A DNA stretch of 58,272 nucleotides. It comes from CAZMFZ01 sp964565665. GTDB taxonomy: Bacteria > Bacteroidota > Bacteroidia > Cytophagales > UBA9547. Both the position numbers and the translations under genes were made by a program. Location of the stretch: contig CAZMFZ010000004.1 of assembly GCA_964565665.1 (NCBI GenBank), positions 1-58,272 on the forward strand, in the 5' to 3' direction. Numbering within the stretch: the first letter of the stretch is position 1; each line of letters opens with the position of its first letter. This document shows positions 1 through 8,343 of the stretch, piece after piece. The notes below the pieces were generated by a model that saw nothing but the letters and a program-made list of their open reading frames with translations, ran no database searches and had not been told where the DNA came from.

Positions 1-270
1 CTATATTGGAGTGGTTTACGAAAGTTTTGTTTATTTTCTTTAATAAAAGACTTACAAAGTTTAAAAAACGTGGAAAGTCTAGCAACGCATTCTCCATTCC
101 ACATTATAAATTCTATATTGTGCATTCTGAATCATAAATTACTTAATAGCAACTCTTAATTTTCTATTCCAACACTTTTTGTCTCCTATTTACGCCTTCT
201 AAATTAGTTGGCAAAAAAACTACTTAAATGACTTTGGATATACGCTACTTTAATTGATGATTTGGTGTTA
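1..270. other. Intergenic 3' flank of the ATPase operon
   Basis: AT-rich sequence downstream of atpG. I see no ORF, no tRNA and no convincing hairpin followed by a T-run on the minus strand, so the terminator of the ATPase operon is not identified here. Confidence 0.5.
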
Positions 271-1155
271 TTATTTTTTATTGATAGACTCAAACCCTGC
301 CACCACATCAAAAAGTTCTTCATCAATTTTTCCTTGACGAAGAAGGTGGTAATTGGATTTCAATTCGTCCATTATTTCTTCAATGTTTTTTTCGGCACGT
401 TGCATGGCTTCTAGCCTGCTAGCATTTTCGCTAGCCAACGATTCAGAGCATGATTTGTATAACGAAACAAAGAGATATTCTTTAATTAGTGACATTAAAA
501 TAACTTCTAGCTGACCTATTGCCTGTGGTATTTTGTTGGTTGGCCATTGCTGTTTTTCAATGTCTTTTTTCCATTGATTATCCAATGGAAGCAAGCGCTG
601 ACGCCAACAGGTATAGCCAACGCTAGTATTGGGTTTGTTGTGAAAAATATAAAATTCACTGAATCCTTGCGCTGTTTTTTCTTGTTCTAAACTGAAAAGA
701 ATTTGGGCTACTAATTCAGTGATAGCATTTACCGAACTGGGGATAGAAAAATGTTTGGAAGTTTGCATATCTACATCTTGCAAGCGGTCAACCATGCGTT
801 CGCCTACGACCCAAATATCTACTTTTTGTTGTTGCTCTTTAAAATTTTCCTTTACAAAACTGGCAAGTACATTGTTGAACTGTCCTACCAAACCTTGGTC
901 AGAACCAAAGACAAGGGCAATTACTCTTCTTTGAGTATTTACTGGATTAAAAGCTTGTAGTTCAATATCTTTTGGAGCATTTTTCAAAAAAGCCAACAAC
1001 CCCAGTTGTATTGTTTTGAAATAATCTTTCAACGCTAGGCTTGCCATCTCAAATTGATGAATTTTGGAAGCCGCCATTGTTTTCATCGTTTTCACGACCG
1101 ACTCCAAATCGTTGGCACTATCTATCTTTCGCTGAAGGTTTTCTAGCGTTTCCAT
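271..1155 (-). CDS. atpG: N-type ATP synthase gamma subunit
   Basis: The 294-residue rotor shaft that couples c-ring rotation to the alpha3beta3 head. The N-terminus (METLENLQRKIDSANDLESV, then KTMKTMAASKI) matches the conserved gamma N-terminal helix, and the C-terminal helix has the usual ASENASRLEAMQRAEKNI pattern (SENA..AM..A..N). It is the last gene of the operon. Its ATG overlaps the atpA stop codon as TAATG, so it is probably translationally coupled. Length is normal for gamma. The middle part is divergent, as expected for the N-ATPase branch. Confidence 0.95.
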   Translation of the reverse strand: METLENLQRKIDSANDLESVVKTMKTMAASKIHQFEMASLALKDYFKTIQLGLLAFLKNAPKDIELQAFNPVNTQRRVIALVFGSDQGLVGQFNNVLASFVKENFKEQQQKVDIWVVGERMVDRLQDVDMQTSKHFSIPSSVNAITELVAQILFSLEQEKTAQGFSEFYIFHNKPNTSVGYTCWRQRLLPLDNQWKKDIEKQQWPTNKIPQAIGQLEVILMSLIKEYLFVSLYKSCSESLASENASRLEAMQRAEKNIEEIMDELKSNYHLLRQGKIDEELFDVVAGFESINKK

Positions 1156-2693
1156 TATGACTTGTTTTGATCAGTTTCAAAATCTAACAAAACCTTTTTG
1201 GCGATTTTAAGAATTGATTCTTGATCTTCATCACTCATTTTTTTAGATGAAAAAATATTGTTTATTATTTCATCTGAAAGATCTAAGGCCGCTTTGTACA
1301 AGCTATTTTCTGCCTCGGTTATTTTCTCTAGAGGAATAGCGTCAAACAATCCATTTTTCAAAGCAATTAAAACGAAAATTTGTTCTTGCACGGAAAGTGG
1401 ATGCAGTTCAGGTTGTTTGAAACACTCGCGAATTCTTTTTCCATGTTCAATGGTGCGTGTAGTGCTTTCTTCTAATCGAGTACCAAAACGTGCAAAAGAT
1501 TCTAATTCTTCAAATTGGGCATAAGACAATTTCAAACTACCAGCTACCGAATGAAAAACAGGAAGTTGGGCCTTGCCTCCCACCCTGGATACTGACTTGC
1601 CTATGTCTATTGCAGGCAAAACACCTAAATCAAACAATTTTGGTGAAAGATATATTTGTCCATCTGTAATAGAAATCAAGTTGGTAGGAATATAGGCCGA
1701 CATATTTTGTGCTTCGGTTTCTATAATGGGCAAAGACGTAAGTGATCCTCCTCCCAATTCTTCGTTTAAAGCAGTAGAACGCTCAAGCAAACGAGAATGG
1801 ATGTAGAATATATCGCCAGGAAAAGCTTCTCTTCCTGGGGGGCGCCTCAACAATAGTGAAAGCTCTCGGTATGCTCGTGCATGGTTTGTCAAATCATCGT
1901 AAACGATAAGTACATCTCTACCTTCTTCCATAAAAAATTCGGCCATAGAAGTAGCTGCATAAGGGGCTATATATTGCAAGCCAGGTGGGTTGTTTCCTTC
2001 TGTGACCACTACTATGGTATATGCCATTGCACCATGTTCGGTAAGGCGTGCAATCACTTTGGAAACCGATGACGCTCGCTGACCAATGGCACAATAGATA
2101 CACAATACATTGTGCCCTTTCTGATTGAGAATGGTATCGATAGCAATGGCCGTTTTGCCCGTTTGCCTATCTCCCAATATCAATTCTCTTTGCCCTCGTC
2201 CTATGGGGATAATCGCATCTATAACTTTGATGCCTGTCTGCAATGGAACTCTTACTGCCGTACGATCCATTATCTTAGTTGCTTCTCGTTCGATGGGAAG
2301 TCTTTTCGAAAAATTTAGATTTGGCTTGCCATCCATGGGCTCACCCAAAGGGTTTACCACACGACCAATGAGTGAATTTCCAACCGGTACATCCATCACT
2401 CTCCCAGTTCGCTCTACCGTATCGCCAACTTGCAGTTTTGACTCTTCTCCTAATAAAACAACACCTACCTCGTCTTCGTCTACATTGAAGGCGATGCCGT
2501 ACAACTCGTTTGGAAACTTCAATAGCTCTTCAAAACCAACATTGGGCAACCCAGAAACTTGCACTATTCCCGAAGATATTCGCATTACAAATCCTATCTC
2601 TTTTTTATTCAAGACATTGTCATGTGCAAGCACACCTTCTCTAATTTGAGAAAATGTATTTGATACAATCGATCCAAGATTAGACGTTGACAT
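1155..2693 (-). CDS. atpA: N-type ATP synthase alpha subunit
   Basis: The 512-residue non-catalytic nucleotide-binding subunit of the F1 head. The Walker A motif GDRQTGKT lies at residues 174-181 and is followed by the conserved IYCAIGQRASSV and LRRPPGREAFPGDIFYIHSRLLERS segments, so the fold is complete. The start overlaps the end of atpF by 14 nt and the stop overlaps atpG by one base, which places it in the single ATPase transcript. In ordinary F-ATPases the N-terminus of alpha docks the delta subunit. No separate delta gene is present here. Confidence 0.97.
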   Translation of the reverse strand: MSTSNLGSIVSNTFSQIREGVLAHDNVLNKKEIGFVMRISSGIVQVSGLPNVGFEELLKFPNELYGIAFNVDEDEVGVVLLGEESKLQVGDTVERTGRVMDVPVGNSLIGRVVNPLGEPMDGKPNLNFSKRLPIEREATKIMDRTAVRVPLQTGIKVIDAIIPIGRGQRELILGDRQTGKTAIAIDTILNQKGHNVLCIYCAIGQRASSVSKVIARLTEHGAMAYTIVVVTEGNNPPGLQYIAPYAATSMAEFFMEEGRDVLIVYDDLTNHARAYRELSLLLRRPPGREAFPGDIFYIHSRLLERSTALNEELGGGSLTSLPIIETEAQNMSAYIPTNLISITDGQIYLSPKLFDLGVLPAIDIGKSVSRVGGKAQLPVFHSVAGSLKLSYAQFEELESFARFGTRLEESTTRTIEHGKRIRECFKQPELHPLSVQEQIFVLIALKNGLFDAIPLEKITEAENSLYKAALDLSDEIINNIFSSKKMSDEDQESILKIAKKVLLDFETDQNKS

Positions 2694-3468
2694 GCTGTTC
2701 TGTTTTAGTTCCAGTTTTAACCAATTCTTCTATTTTTTTGGCCACCAAATCCAAGTATTCAGCTATGCTCCAAGCCACTTTGTAGCCATTGGTCGCAATT
2801 TCAATCCCGCTTATCAAAGCTTGGTTTGTCTTGTATTCAAAACTTATATTTTTATCAATCAATTGCTTAATAACATCTCCAATATTTGCTTTTTGCTTTT
2901 CAGACAAGTCATAGGTACTCCAAACCACCATTTTTTGGTCATTGGAATTGTCGAATGCCGTCAGCAATTCTGTTTTTTCATCGCCATCCAATTGTTGTAG
3001 CTTATTGGTAAAAGCCAGCACTATTTGGTCTTCTAGGCTAGTATCTGCTAAGTCTTTCAACGTTTTCCTTGCTATCGCAAAAACCTCTTCTTTGGTTTTT
3101 TGTGCGATGTCATTTTCTAGCGCTGCATATTGTGACAGAATGGAAGACTCCATTTTTTTACGCATTTCTACACTTGATATTTGAGCTTCCTCGACCAATT
3201 TATCACCTTCAGCCTTAGCATCCTTTTTGGCTTCTTTGATTAAGTCGTTTCGTTGCGCATCGAATTCCATGTTTTTGCGGTTGTATTCTTCTACTTTTTT
3301 GTCTGCATCAGCATCTTTCGTCTCCGCATCGGCTATTTGTGCAGAAATACGTGTTTCACGCGCATCTATTGCATCCAAAATAGGCTTATACAAAAATCGT
3401 TTGAGCAGCCAAACCAAAACTAAAAAGTTTAGTATCTGAGCTATGACGGTAAACCAATTTATTTCCAT
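2680..3468 (-). CDS. atpF: N-type ATP synthase b subunit with delta-like C-terminal domain
   Basis: Peripheral stalk subunit of 262 residues; ordinary bacterial b is about 160. One N-terminal membrane helix (residues about 5-22) is followed by the conserved FLYKPILDAIDAR turn and a long charged coiled coil to about residue 140. The last 110 residues are globular and contain a segment near SLISGIEI-type sequence (NQALISGIEIATNGYKV) that resembles the C-terminal domain of the F1 delta subunit, where L-I-G-G-I/F is typical. This fits the absence of atpH from the operon. The long b is a known N-ATPase trait. The delta homology is my reading and needs a profile search. Confidence 0.9.
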   Translation of the reverse strand: MEINWFTVIAQILNFLVLVWLLKRFLYKPILDAIDARETRISAQIADAETKDADADKKVEEYNRKNMEFDAQRNDLIKEAKKDAKAEGDKLVEEAQISSVEMRKKMESSILSQYAALENDIAQKTKEEVFAIARKTLKDLADTSLEDQIVLAFTNKLQQLDGDEKTELLTAFDNSNDQKMVVWSTYDLSEKQKANIGDVIKQLIDKNISFEYKTNQALISGIEIATNGYKVAWSIAEYLDLVAKKIEELVKTGTKTEQHVNV

Positions 3469-3475
3469 ATTCTTT

Positions 3476-3754
3476 TTATTTAGCTATTTGCTCTATGAAA
3501 TGATTCCAAAATGGATTGGCAAAAATAAGAATCATCGAAACTACAAAACAGTAGATTGCAGTAGATTCAATCATGGCCAAACCAACGAACAAAGTTCGGG
3601 TAATTACATCTGAAGAATCTGGTTGTTGGGCCAAAGAAGCGAGGGCCGATGCCACAGCTTTTCCCTGGGCAAGAGCAGGAAACATACACCCAATTCCAGT
3701 TGTAAATCCCGCCATGATGATTGAAATGAATCCGATAATAGTTGAGCTATCCAT
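3476..3754 (-). CDS. atpE: N-type ATP synthase c subunit (predicted Na+-binding)
   Basis: Membrane rotor subunit of 92 residues with two transmembrane helices. The ion carboxylate is Glu63. Around it are Gln30 in helix 1 and Ser64, Thr65 and Tyr68 in helix 2 (ALAQG and ESTAIY). This is the same set of side chains that ligates Na+ in the c-ring of Ilyobacter tartaricus (Q32, E65, S66, T67, Y70), so sodium translocation is predicted. The ring size cannot be read from sequence; unusually large rings have been reported for N-ATPases. The gene lies 7 bp upstream of atpF and 13 bp downstream of atpB. Confidence 0.95.
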   Translation of the reverse strand: MDSSTIIGFISIIMAGFTTGIGCMFPALAQGKAVASALASLAQQPDSSDVITRTLFVGLAMIESTAIYCFVVSMILIFANPFWNHFIEQIAK

Positions 3755-3767
3755 AATAATTTAGTTT

Positions 3768-4466
3768 TTAAACATTGTTTACTTTAATTGTTTCTGATTT
3801 ATTGGTATTGTTGATAGCCGCTGATATGTACACAGTGGCAAGTATGGTGAAAATATAGGCTTGTATAATGCCAGTAAGCATCCCTAAAACATTCATAATA
3901 ACAGGAAAAAGAAAAGGTGTAATGCTCAACAAAATACTAATGATAACGCCACCACTCATAATATTGCCAAACAAACGAACCGCCAACGCCAAGGTACGAG
4001 ATGCTTCACTGATGATGTTTAATGGTAACATGAAAACGGTAGGTTTTAAATACGTTTTTAAATAAGACCCAATGCCTGTCTGTTGTTTACCAAAAAACGG
4101 AACAGCAATAAGCACCGACAACGCCAAAGCCGCGGTAGTAGATAGCGAACCAGTTGGCGGTAAGTAAAAAGGTACGATGCTGAGAAGATTTGCAGTTGCA
4201 ATAAAAAGAAATAGCGTACCAATAAAACCAATATATTTTTCTGGATGCTGCAAGCCTACTTCTTTGATTTGCTGATTGATGCTGGTTACTATCATTTCCA
4301 ACACACATTGCCAGCGAGAAATCTTTAGGTCTGTTTTTAAATTACGAGTTACCAAAACAGAAACCCCTACAAGGAGAAGCATAACGACCCATGTCCATAC
4401 CAATGTAGCATTGATTACCACAAAGTCATACTGCCAATAAATTGTTTCGTCTGAACTTAGTTTCAT
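3768..4466 (-). CDS. atpB: N-type ATP synthase a subunit
   Basis: Integral stator subunit that forms the ion half-channels against the c-ring. The essential arginine is present in the LALAVRLFGNIMSG helix, and several hydrophobic helices are evident. An in-frame ATG exists 96 nt further upstream, but it lies inside atpR. I chose the start at MKLSSDETIYWQYD because it forms an ATGA overlap with the atpR stop, as elsewhere in this operon. The resulting length (232 aa) is normal for N-ATPase a subunits. Confidence 0.93.
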   Translation of the reverse strand: MKLSSDETIYWQYDFVVINATLVWTWVVMLLLVGVSVLVTRNLKTDLKISRWQCVLEMIVTSINQQIKEVGLQHPEKYIGFIGTLFLFIATANLLSIVPFYLPPTGSLSTTAALALSVLIAVPFFGKQQTGIGSYLKTYLKPTVFMLPLNIISEASRTLALAVRLFGNIMSGGVIISILLSITPFLFPVIMNVLGMLTGIIQAYIFTILATVYISAAINNTNKSETIKVNNV

Positions 4467-4756
4467 AATACTCTTGGTTTGTTTATAAGTTTTTTGGTAA
4501 CGGAGTTTAATATAAATTTTGCCAGAACAAAACCTATCACGCAATAAAACATTGATTTCCAATCTCCTTTTGCCACATAATAAAAACCAATTAGCACTAC
4601 AGCCGTCCTGATAAAGAAACTGCCAATAAATAAGATAGAAGCGTATTTGGAACCAATTCCTTTTTTAATCGTGATCCACAATCCACCATAGAAAAAGAAG
4701 CCCAAAACAAGACCTGCTACCAGCGGCCATAATATATTTAAAATCTCACGTATCAT
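4463..4756 (-). CDS. atpR: N-ATPase subunit AtpR
   Basis: A 97-residue protein with three hydrophobic segments and a conserved-looking arginine in a membrane helix (SFFIRTAVVLIGFYY). Small three-helix AtpR proteins between AtpQ and AtpB are diagnostic for N-ATPase operons. Their role is thought to lie in assembly or ion handling of the membrane sector, but it is not well established. The gene overlaps atpQ by ATGA at its start and atpB by ATGA at its end. The family call rests mainly on position, size and topology. Confidence 0.85.
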   Translation of the reverse strand: MIREILNILWPLVAGLVLGFFFYGGLWITIKKGIGSKYASILFIGSFFIRTAVVLIGFYYVAKGDWKSMFYCVIGFVLAKFILNSVTKKLINKPRVL

Positions 4757-5058
4757 TCTTCTGAATTCATTTTTTTATGTTCCTTAAATACACCTTCCCA
4801 GGCTATCCAACATCCTATAATTAAACCTACAACCAACAAGGAGAGTGTCCAAGAAAACGATTGAGGATATTTTATATCAAGCCATTTGCCCAATGCGGTA
4901 AAAAGCAGTAATGGCACTATAATGGCCCAACCAACCATGCCAAACAAACCAAAACCATACAATGCACTACGTTTTTCGCCTTTTAGGGAACGAAGTTTTC
5001 TTCGCTCTTTACTGGCAATAGTGTTGGCAAATGATTTTTGATTTTTTTCGTTTTCCAT
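4753..5058 (-). CDS. atpQ: N-ATPase subunit AtpQ (AtpI-like)
   Basis: A 101-residue protein with a charged N-terminal 30 residues and two transmembrane helices (about 37-57 and 67-88) separated by GKWLDIKYPQSFSW, a short loop typical of the AtpI/Mg-transport-like family. In N-ATPase operons AtpQ occupies this slot between atpC and atpR. AtpI-type proteins assist c-ring assembly in ordinary F-ATPases, so an assembly role is inferred. The start codon overlaps the atpC stop as TAATG. Confidence 0.87.
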   Translation of the reverse strand: MENEKNQKSFANTIASKERRKLRSLKGEKRSALYGFGLFGMVGWAIIVPLLLFTALGKWLDIKYPQSFSWTLSLLVVGLIIGCWIAWEGVFKEHKKMNSEE

Positions 5059-5456
5059 TACTCTTTTCTAAATTTATCGAAAGAAAGCATAAAGCCAGAC
5101 TCCAATTTTGCCATACTCGACCTTCCACTGCTTTCGCTTTCGTTCATTATTTTAAATTCTTTTTCTACCGATTCTTTTAAATTTCCCAAACTCGTTCCTG
5201 CAATTGCGTTGCGTACCGAAACCAATACTTGATTTCCATTTTTTACCATTATTCCTTCATTCACAGCTATATATTCCACATTGCTATCCGATGATTCGTA
5301 CGTTAAAATACCTGGAATCACCACTGCCACACAATCTAGTCTGCGGGGCAAAATGCCGAGCGAACCTTGTGTGGTATCTATTTTCAATTGTGCTACATCT
5401 TTCAAATCGGCAAATACTTTGTTGGGTAGCAATATTTTCAATGATATTCCAGTCAT
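5058..5456 (-). CDS. atpC: N-type ATP synthase epsilon subunit
   Basis: A 132-residue central-stalk subunit. The N-terminal beta-sandwich begins MTGISLKILLPNKVFADL and contains the conserved GSLGILPRRLDCVAVVIPGIL segment (canonical G..G.LP.H.), followed by a short helical C-terminal part. It lies 18 bp after atpD and overlaps atpQ by one base. Size and location are normal for the second gene of an N-ATPase operon. Confidence 0.92.
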   Translation of the reverse strand: MTGISLKILLPNKVFADLKDVAQLKIDTTQGSLGILPRRLDCVAVVIPGILTYESSDSNVEYIAVNEGIMVKNGNQVLVSVRNAIAGTSLGNLKESVEKEFKIMNESESSGRSSMAKLESGFMLSFDKFRKE

Positions 5457-5474
5457 CTTTCTTTACAATTTAGG

Positions 5475-6893
5475 TTAACTGTCGGTCGTTGTATTGCTTG
5501 CTTTGTGTTTTTCTATGGCTTCTTCCACATTGCCAATCATGTAAAACAGTTTTTCTGGCAAATCTTTAAATTCGTCTTTCAATATTCGTTCGCAGCCACT
5601 CAAGGCATCTTCCAACGAAACCGTTCGGCCTTCCATTCCGCTAAACTGCTCGGTAGTGATAAATGGTTGGGTCAAGAACCGTTCTAGCCTTCTAGCCCGA
5701 TTCACCAAATCATGATCTTGAGACGATAGTTGCTCCATGCCCAGCATGGCTATAATATCTTTGATTTCTTCGTACTTCGCCAAAGTACTTTTTATTTCTT
5801 GCGCAATCAAATAATGTCGTTCGCCTACTATGCCAGGAGTTGCCATACTAGAGCCTGATTCTAGCAAATCTATCGCTGGATACATGCCCTCGCTAGCCCT
5901 TTGGCGTGACAAAACGATGGTGGAAGAAAGATGTGCAAAAGTATGCACCGCAGCTGGATCTGTCAAATCATCGGCTGGAACATAAACGGCTTGTATAGAA
6001 GTAATAGCAGCTGTATTGGTATTGGAAATTCGTTCTTCTATTTTGGCCAAATCGGTTGCTAATGTGGGTTGGTAACCCAATCGGGAAGGCATTTGTCCCA
6101 TCAAACCAGATACTTCCATTCCTGCTTGAATAAATCGGAAGATATTATCTATCAATAATAAAACGTCTTTGTGTTCATCGTCACGAAAGTATTCGGCCAT
6201 TGTCAGTGCAGAATTTCCTACTCTGAAACGAGCACCTGGCGGTTCGTTCATTTGACCAAATATCATCACCATATTTTTGAGCACGCCAGCCTCTTTCATC
6301 TCATGATACAGCTCGTTGCCCTCTCGGCAGCGTTCTCCTATTCCGCAAAACATACTTACCCCCTTGTGATACCCTACCATATTGTGAATCATTTCGGTAA
6401 GCAAAACGGTTTTGCCTACTCCTGCTCCACCAAACAATCCCGCTTTACCTCCTCTTTCCAAAGGAACCAACACGTCTATTGCTTTGATGCCGGTGATAAA
6501 AATCTCTGAGCCAGCAGAACGTTGTGTTAATGGAGGTGGCATATTGTGTATACTCCGCTTATCCATTTTTTCTAAATCGCCTTCTTTATCAATGGTATCG
6601 CCAAAAACATTGAACATTCTCCCCAATGTGCCTGGTCCCACTGGCACTTTTAGCGGCTGCCCAGTATTCTGCACTTGCATACCTCTTGCCAAACCTTGCG
6701 TAGGAGTAAGTGCTATGCCACGCACAACATTGATATCCAACTGTTCCAAAACTTCAATCATTATCTGACTGTTTTCACCAGAAATCAGAAGTGTATTGAT
6801 AGGTGGCAAATCAGAATGAAATCGTACATCGACTACACTACCCCGAACAGATACCACCTTACCGTATTTTATTTTATCTGTCATTTGGTTCAT
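5475..6893 (-). CDS. atpD: N-type ATP synthase beta subunit (catalytic)
   Basis: The 472-residue catalytic subunit. Walker A GGAGVGKT lies at residues 155-162, and the catalytic GIGERCREGNELY and the IFGQMNEPPGARFRV, DNIFRFIQAG and SRQRASEGMYPAIDLL segments are intact. It is the first gene of the operon, and atpD-first order with atpC next is the N-ATPase arrangement. A second in-frame ATG three codons in (MTDKIKYGKVVSV) is an equally plausible start. The 270 bp upstream to the SHOCT pseudogene must hold the operon promoter, but I found no clear consensus there. Confidence 0.97.
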   Translation of the reverse strand: MNQMTDKIKYGKVVSVRGSVVDVRFHSDLPPINTLLISGENSQIMIEVLEQLDINVVRGIALTPTQGLARGMQVQNTGQPLKVPVGPGTLGRMFNVFGDTIDKEGDLEKMDKRSIHNMPPPLTQRSAGSEIFITGIKAIDVLVPLERGGKAGLFGGAGVGKTVLLTEMIHNMVGYHKGVSMFCGIGERCREGNELYHEMKEAGVLKNMVMIFGQMNEPPGARFRVGNSALTMAEYFRDDEHKDVLLLIDNIFRFIQAGMEVSGLMGQMPSRLGYQPTLATDLAKIEERISNTNTAAITSIQAVYVPADDLTDPAAVHTFAHLSSTIVLSRQRASEGMYPAIDLLESGSSMATPGIVGERHYLIAQEIKSTLAKYEEIKDIIAMLGMEQLSSQDHDLVNRARRLERFLTQPFITTEQFSGMEGRTVSLEDALSGCERILKDEFKDLPEKLFYMIGNVEEAIEKHKASNTTTDS

Positions 6894-7167
6894 GTTTTAA
6901 CATTCCCAGGTTAGTGGCAAACAATAGTTCAACTAGGAGCATTTTTGTTAGAAATAAAAACATTTTTAATATTTACACTAAACGTTATCGCCAACAAAAC
7001 TGATTGTTTCCTTTAATCTTCATATTTCATTTTTACATTTCAATTTTGATTCTCAATCGAAATGTACAACTTTTTTGATAGCGATATAAAATACTTTCTA
7101 GCTGCCAAAATTTCAGTAAGCGTAGAACTAAACATATAATGAATGTTATTTCTGAAAGCGTATTTTT

Positions 7168-7385
7168 TTAATTGGTTTCTAAGACTATTTTATACTTATC
7201 GTATATTTCTTTGGTTATTTGACCATTGGCAAGGCGAAGTTTCAAAATATCCAACGGAGCATTTTTCCTTCGTCTTTCACCAGGAATACTCCAAGGTGTA
7301 AAAAAATCCACGATAATAAACCCATCCAAATTATCCACCAGATAAAATTCATTCCCACGAAGTTGTAGTCATTATACATATTCAT
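7168..7385 (-). pseudogene. SHOCT-domain small membrane protein, frameshifted
   Basis: Not a single open frame. From the ATG at 7385, frame one gives an N-terminal hydrophobic helix (NFIWWIIWMGLLSWIF). After the run of seven T on the coding strand the reading must shift by one base to continue as TPWSIPGERRRKNAPLDILK and LRLANGQITKEIYDKYK, which is a textbook SHOCT domain (PLDILK.R.A.G.ITKE.Y). Restoring one T makes a single protein of about 72 residues. The loss is either a real inactivation or a homopolymer sequencing error. Small helix-plus-SHOCT proteins are common in Bacteroidetes; their function is unknown. Confidence 0.75.
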
Positions 7386-7426
7386 GATTTTTTAATTTTG
7401 ATTTGTTAGAAATATATGTTTGCTTT

Positions 7427-8020
7427 TTAAAAAAGTTTATTCGCTATTATCGCTGGCGTTGCAGGATCTACCAATCCGTAATTTTCCGAGACCAGCTTTT
7501 TATTTTGATGATGATATTTTACCCTGCCTAGCAAGTGCGAAATAAGCGCAATACGTGTTGCCTTCTTTTTATCTGCACTTACTACAAACCAAGGAGCTTT
7601 ATTGAAATTTGTCTTTAATAGCATTTCATCACGGGCATCTGAATAATCTTTGAAATGCTTTAGTGCTACCTTGCCTCTTTCTTCCTTATTATCACTATCA
7701 AATACACCTTTCTTAATATATTTTGTCCACATGGGTGCTTTTACTGCAATTATTCTTGGCTGGGTCATCCAATGTGCCACCACAGGCTTTATTCCCTCTT
7801 TAATAGCTTTTAGCAAATCGGCCTTTGCTTCTTTATAACTTGCATAAGCGGCATTGGCCGGCATGGTGTTGTCTATTGCATTTCTGGCTTGATCTAGAAT
7901 ATTCTGTGGTAAATTTTGCTCCATCAATCCTCCTTCCCTTTCTACTTTGCAGCTTGGTAATTCAGGTACTTGTATACTAGATACCTTTTTATAAGCAAAA
8001 TTTTTGGCTTTCTCATACAA
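7427..8020 (-). pseudogene. Polyphosphate kinase 2 C-terminal fragment joined to unrelated sequence
   Basis: A 197-residue ORF. Residues from about 124 to the end (HFKDYSDARDEML, KAPWFVVSADKKKATR, ISHLLGRVKY, then a DPATPAII tail) match the C-terminal end of PPK2, where DYS.A.DEML..T...APW.VV..DKK.AR is characteristic. The catalytic core with Walker A and Walker B motifs is missing, so the protein cannot be a kinase. The first 120 residues are not PPK2-like. The frame upstream of its ATG continues plausibly as coding (NAIAISITLYEKAKNF) and joins the frame of the 8035-8325 ORF if one base is added. I read this as the 3' end of a broken PPK2 gene joined to part of another gene. Confidence 0.6.
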
Positions 8021-8034
8021 AGTAATCGAAATTG

Positions 8035-8325
8035 CTATTGCATTACCTTGCCTTTACTTGCGGCTACTACACTTTCATTTACATATAGCTTTCCATATGT
8101 AGCTGAAAGGTAAAAATATAAGTTTAATGCTAAACCTAATGTGGTAGTATTAAAATCGTTCCTTACTTTTAAAAACTCATTATCACTATCATACATAGCG
8201 AACCCAATGTCTGCCCAACCTTTATTAACGCTACTCTTTTTTGCTGGTTCATTAGGTGTTTGCTGCTGTGCTATAGCCTCTAAAATAGTAAAAATGGTTA
8301 CAAAAAAAAGAATTGATTTCTTCAT
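8035..8325 (-). CDS. Secreted protein, probably frameshifted at its 3' end
   Basis: A 96-residue ORF with a clear signal peptide (MKKSILFFVTIFTILEAIAQ) and a short mature part with beta-strand character (TTLGLALNLYFYLSATYGKL). I do not recognise the family. It lies 18 bp after the large gene at 8344-10833 and is probably co-transcribed. The stop comes just after SKGKVMQ; one extra base there would fuse it with the frame of 7427-8020, so the natural protein was probably longer. Confidence 0.5.
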   Translation of the reverse strand: MKKSILFFVTIFTILEAIAQQQTPNEPAKKSSVNKGWADIGFAMYDSDNEFLKVRNDFNTTTLGLALNLYFYLSATYGKLYVNESVVAASKGKVMQ

Positions 8326-8343
8326 AGCTTCAAAAGTATAACA

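Noticed and set aside
4467..4562. Extended N-terminus of the ATPase a subunit
   Set aside because: The extra 32 residues overlap atpR in another frame and are basic and unlike any a subunit; the ATGA start at 4466 fits better.
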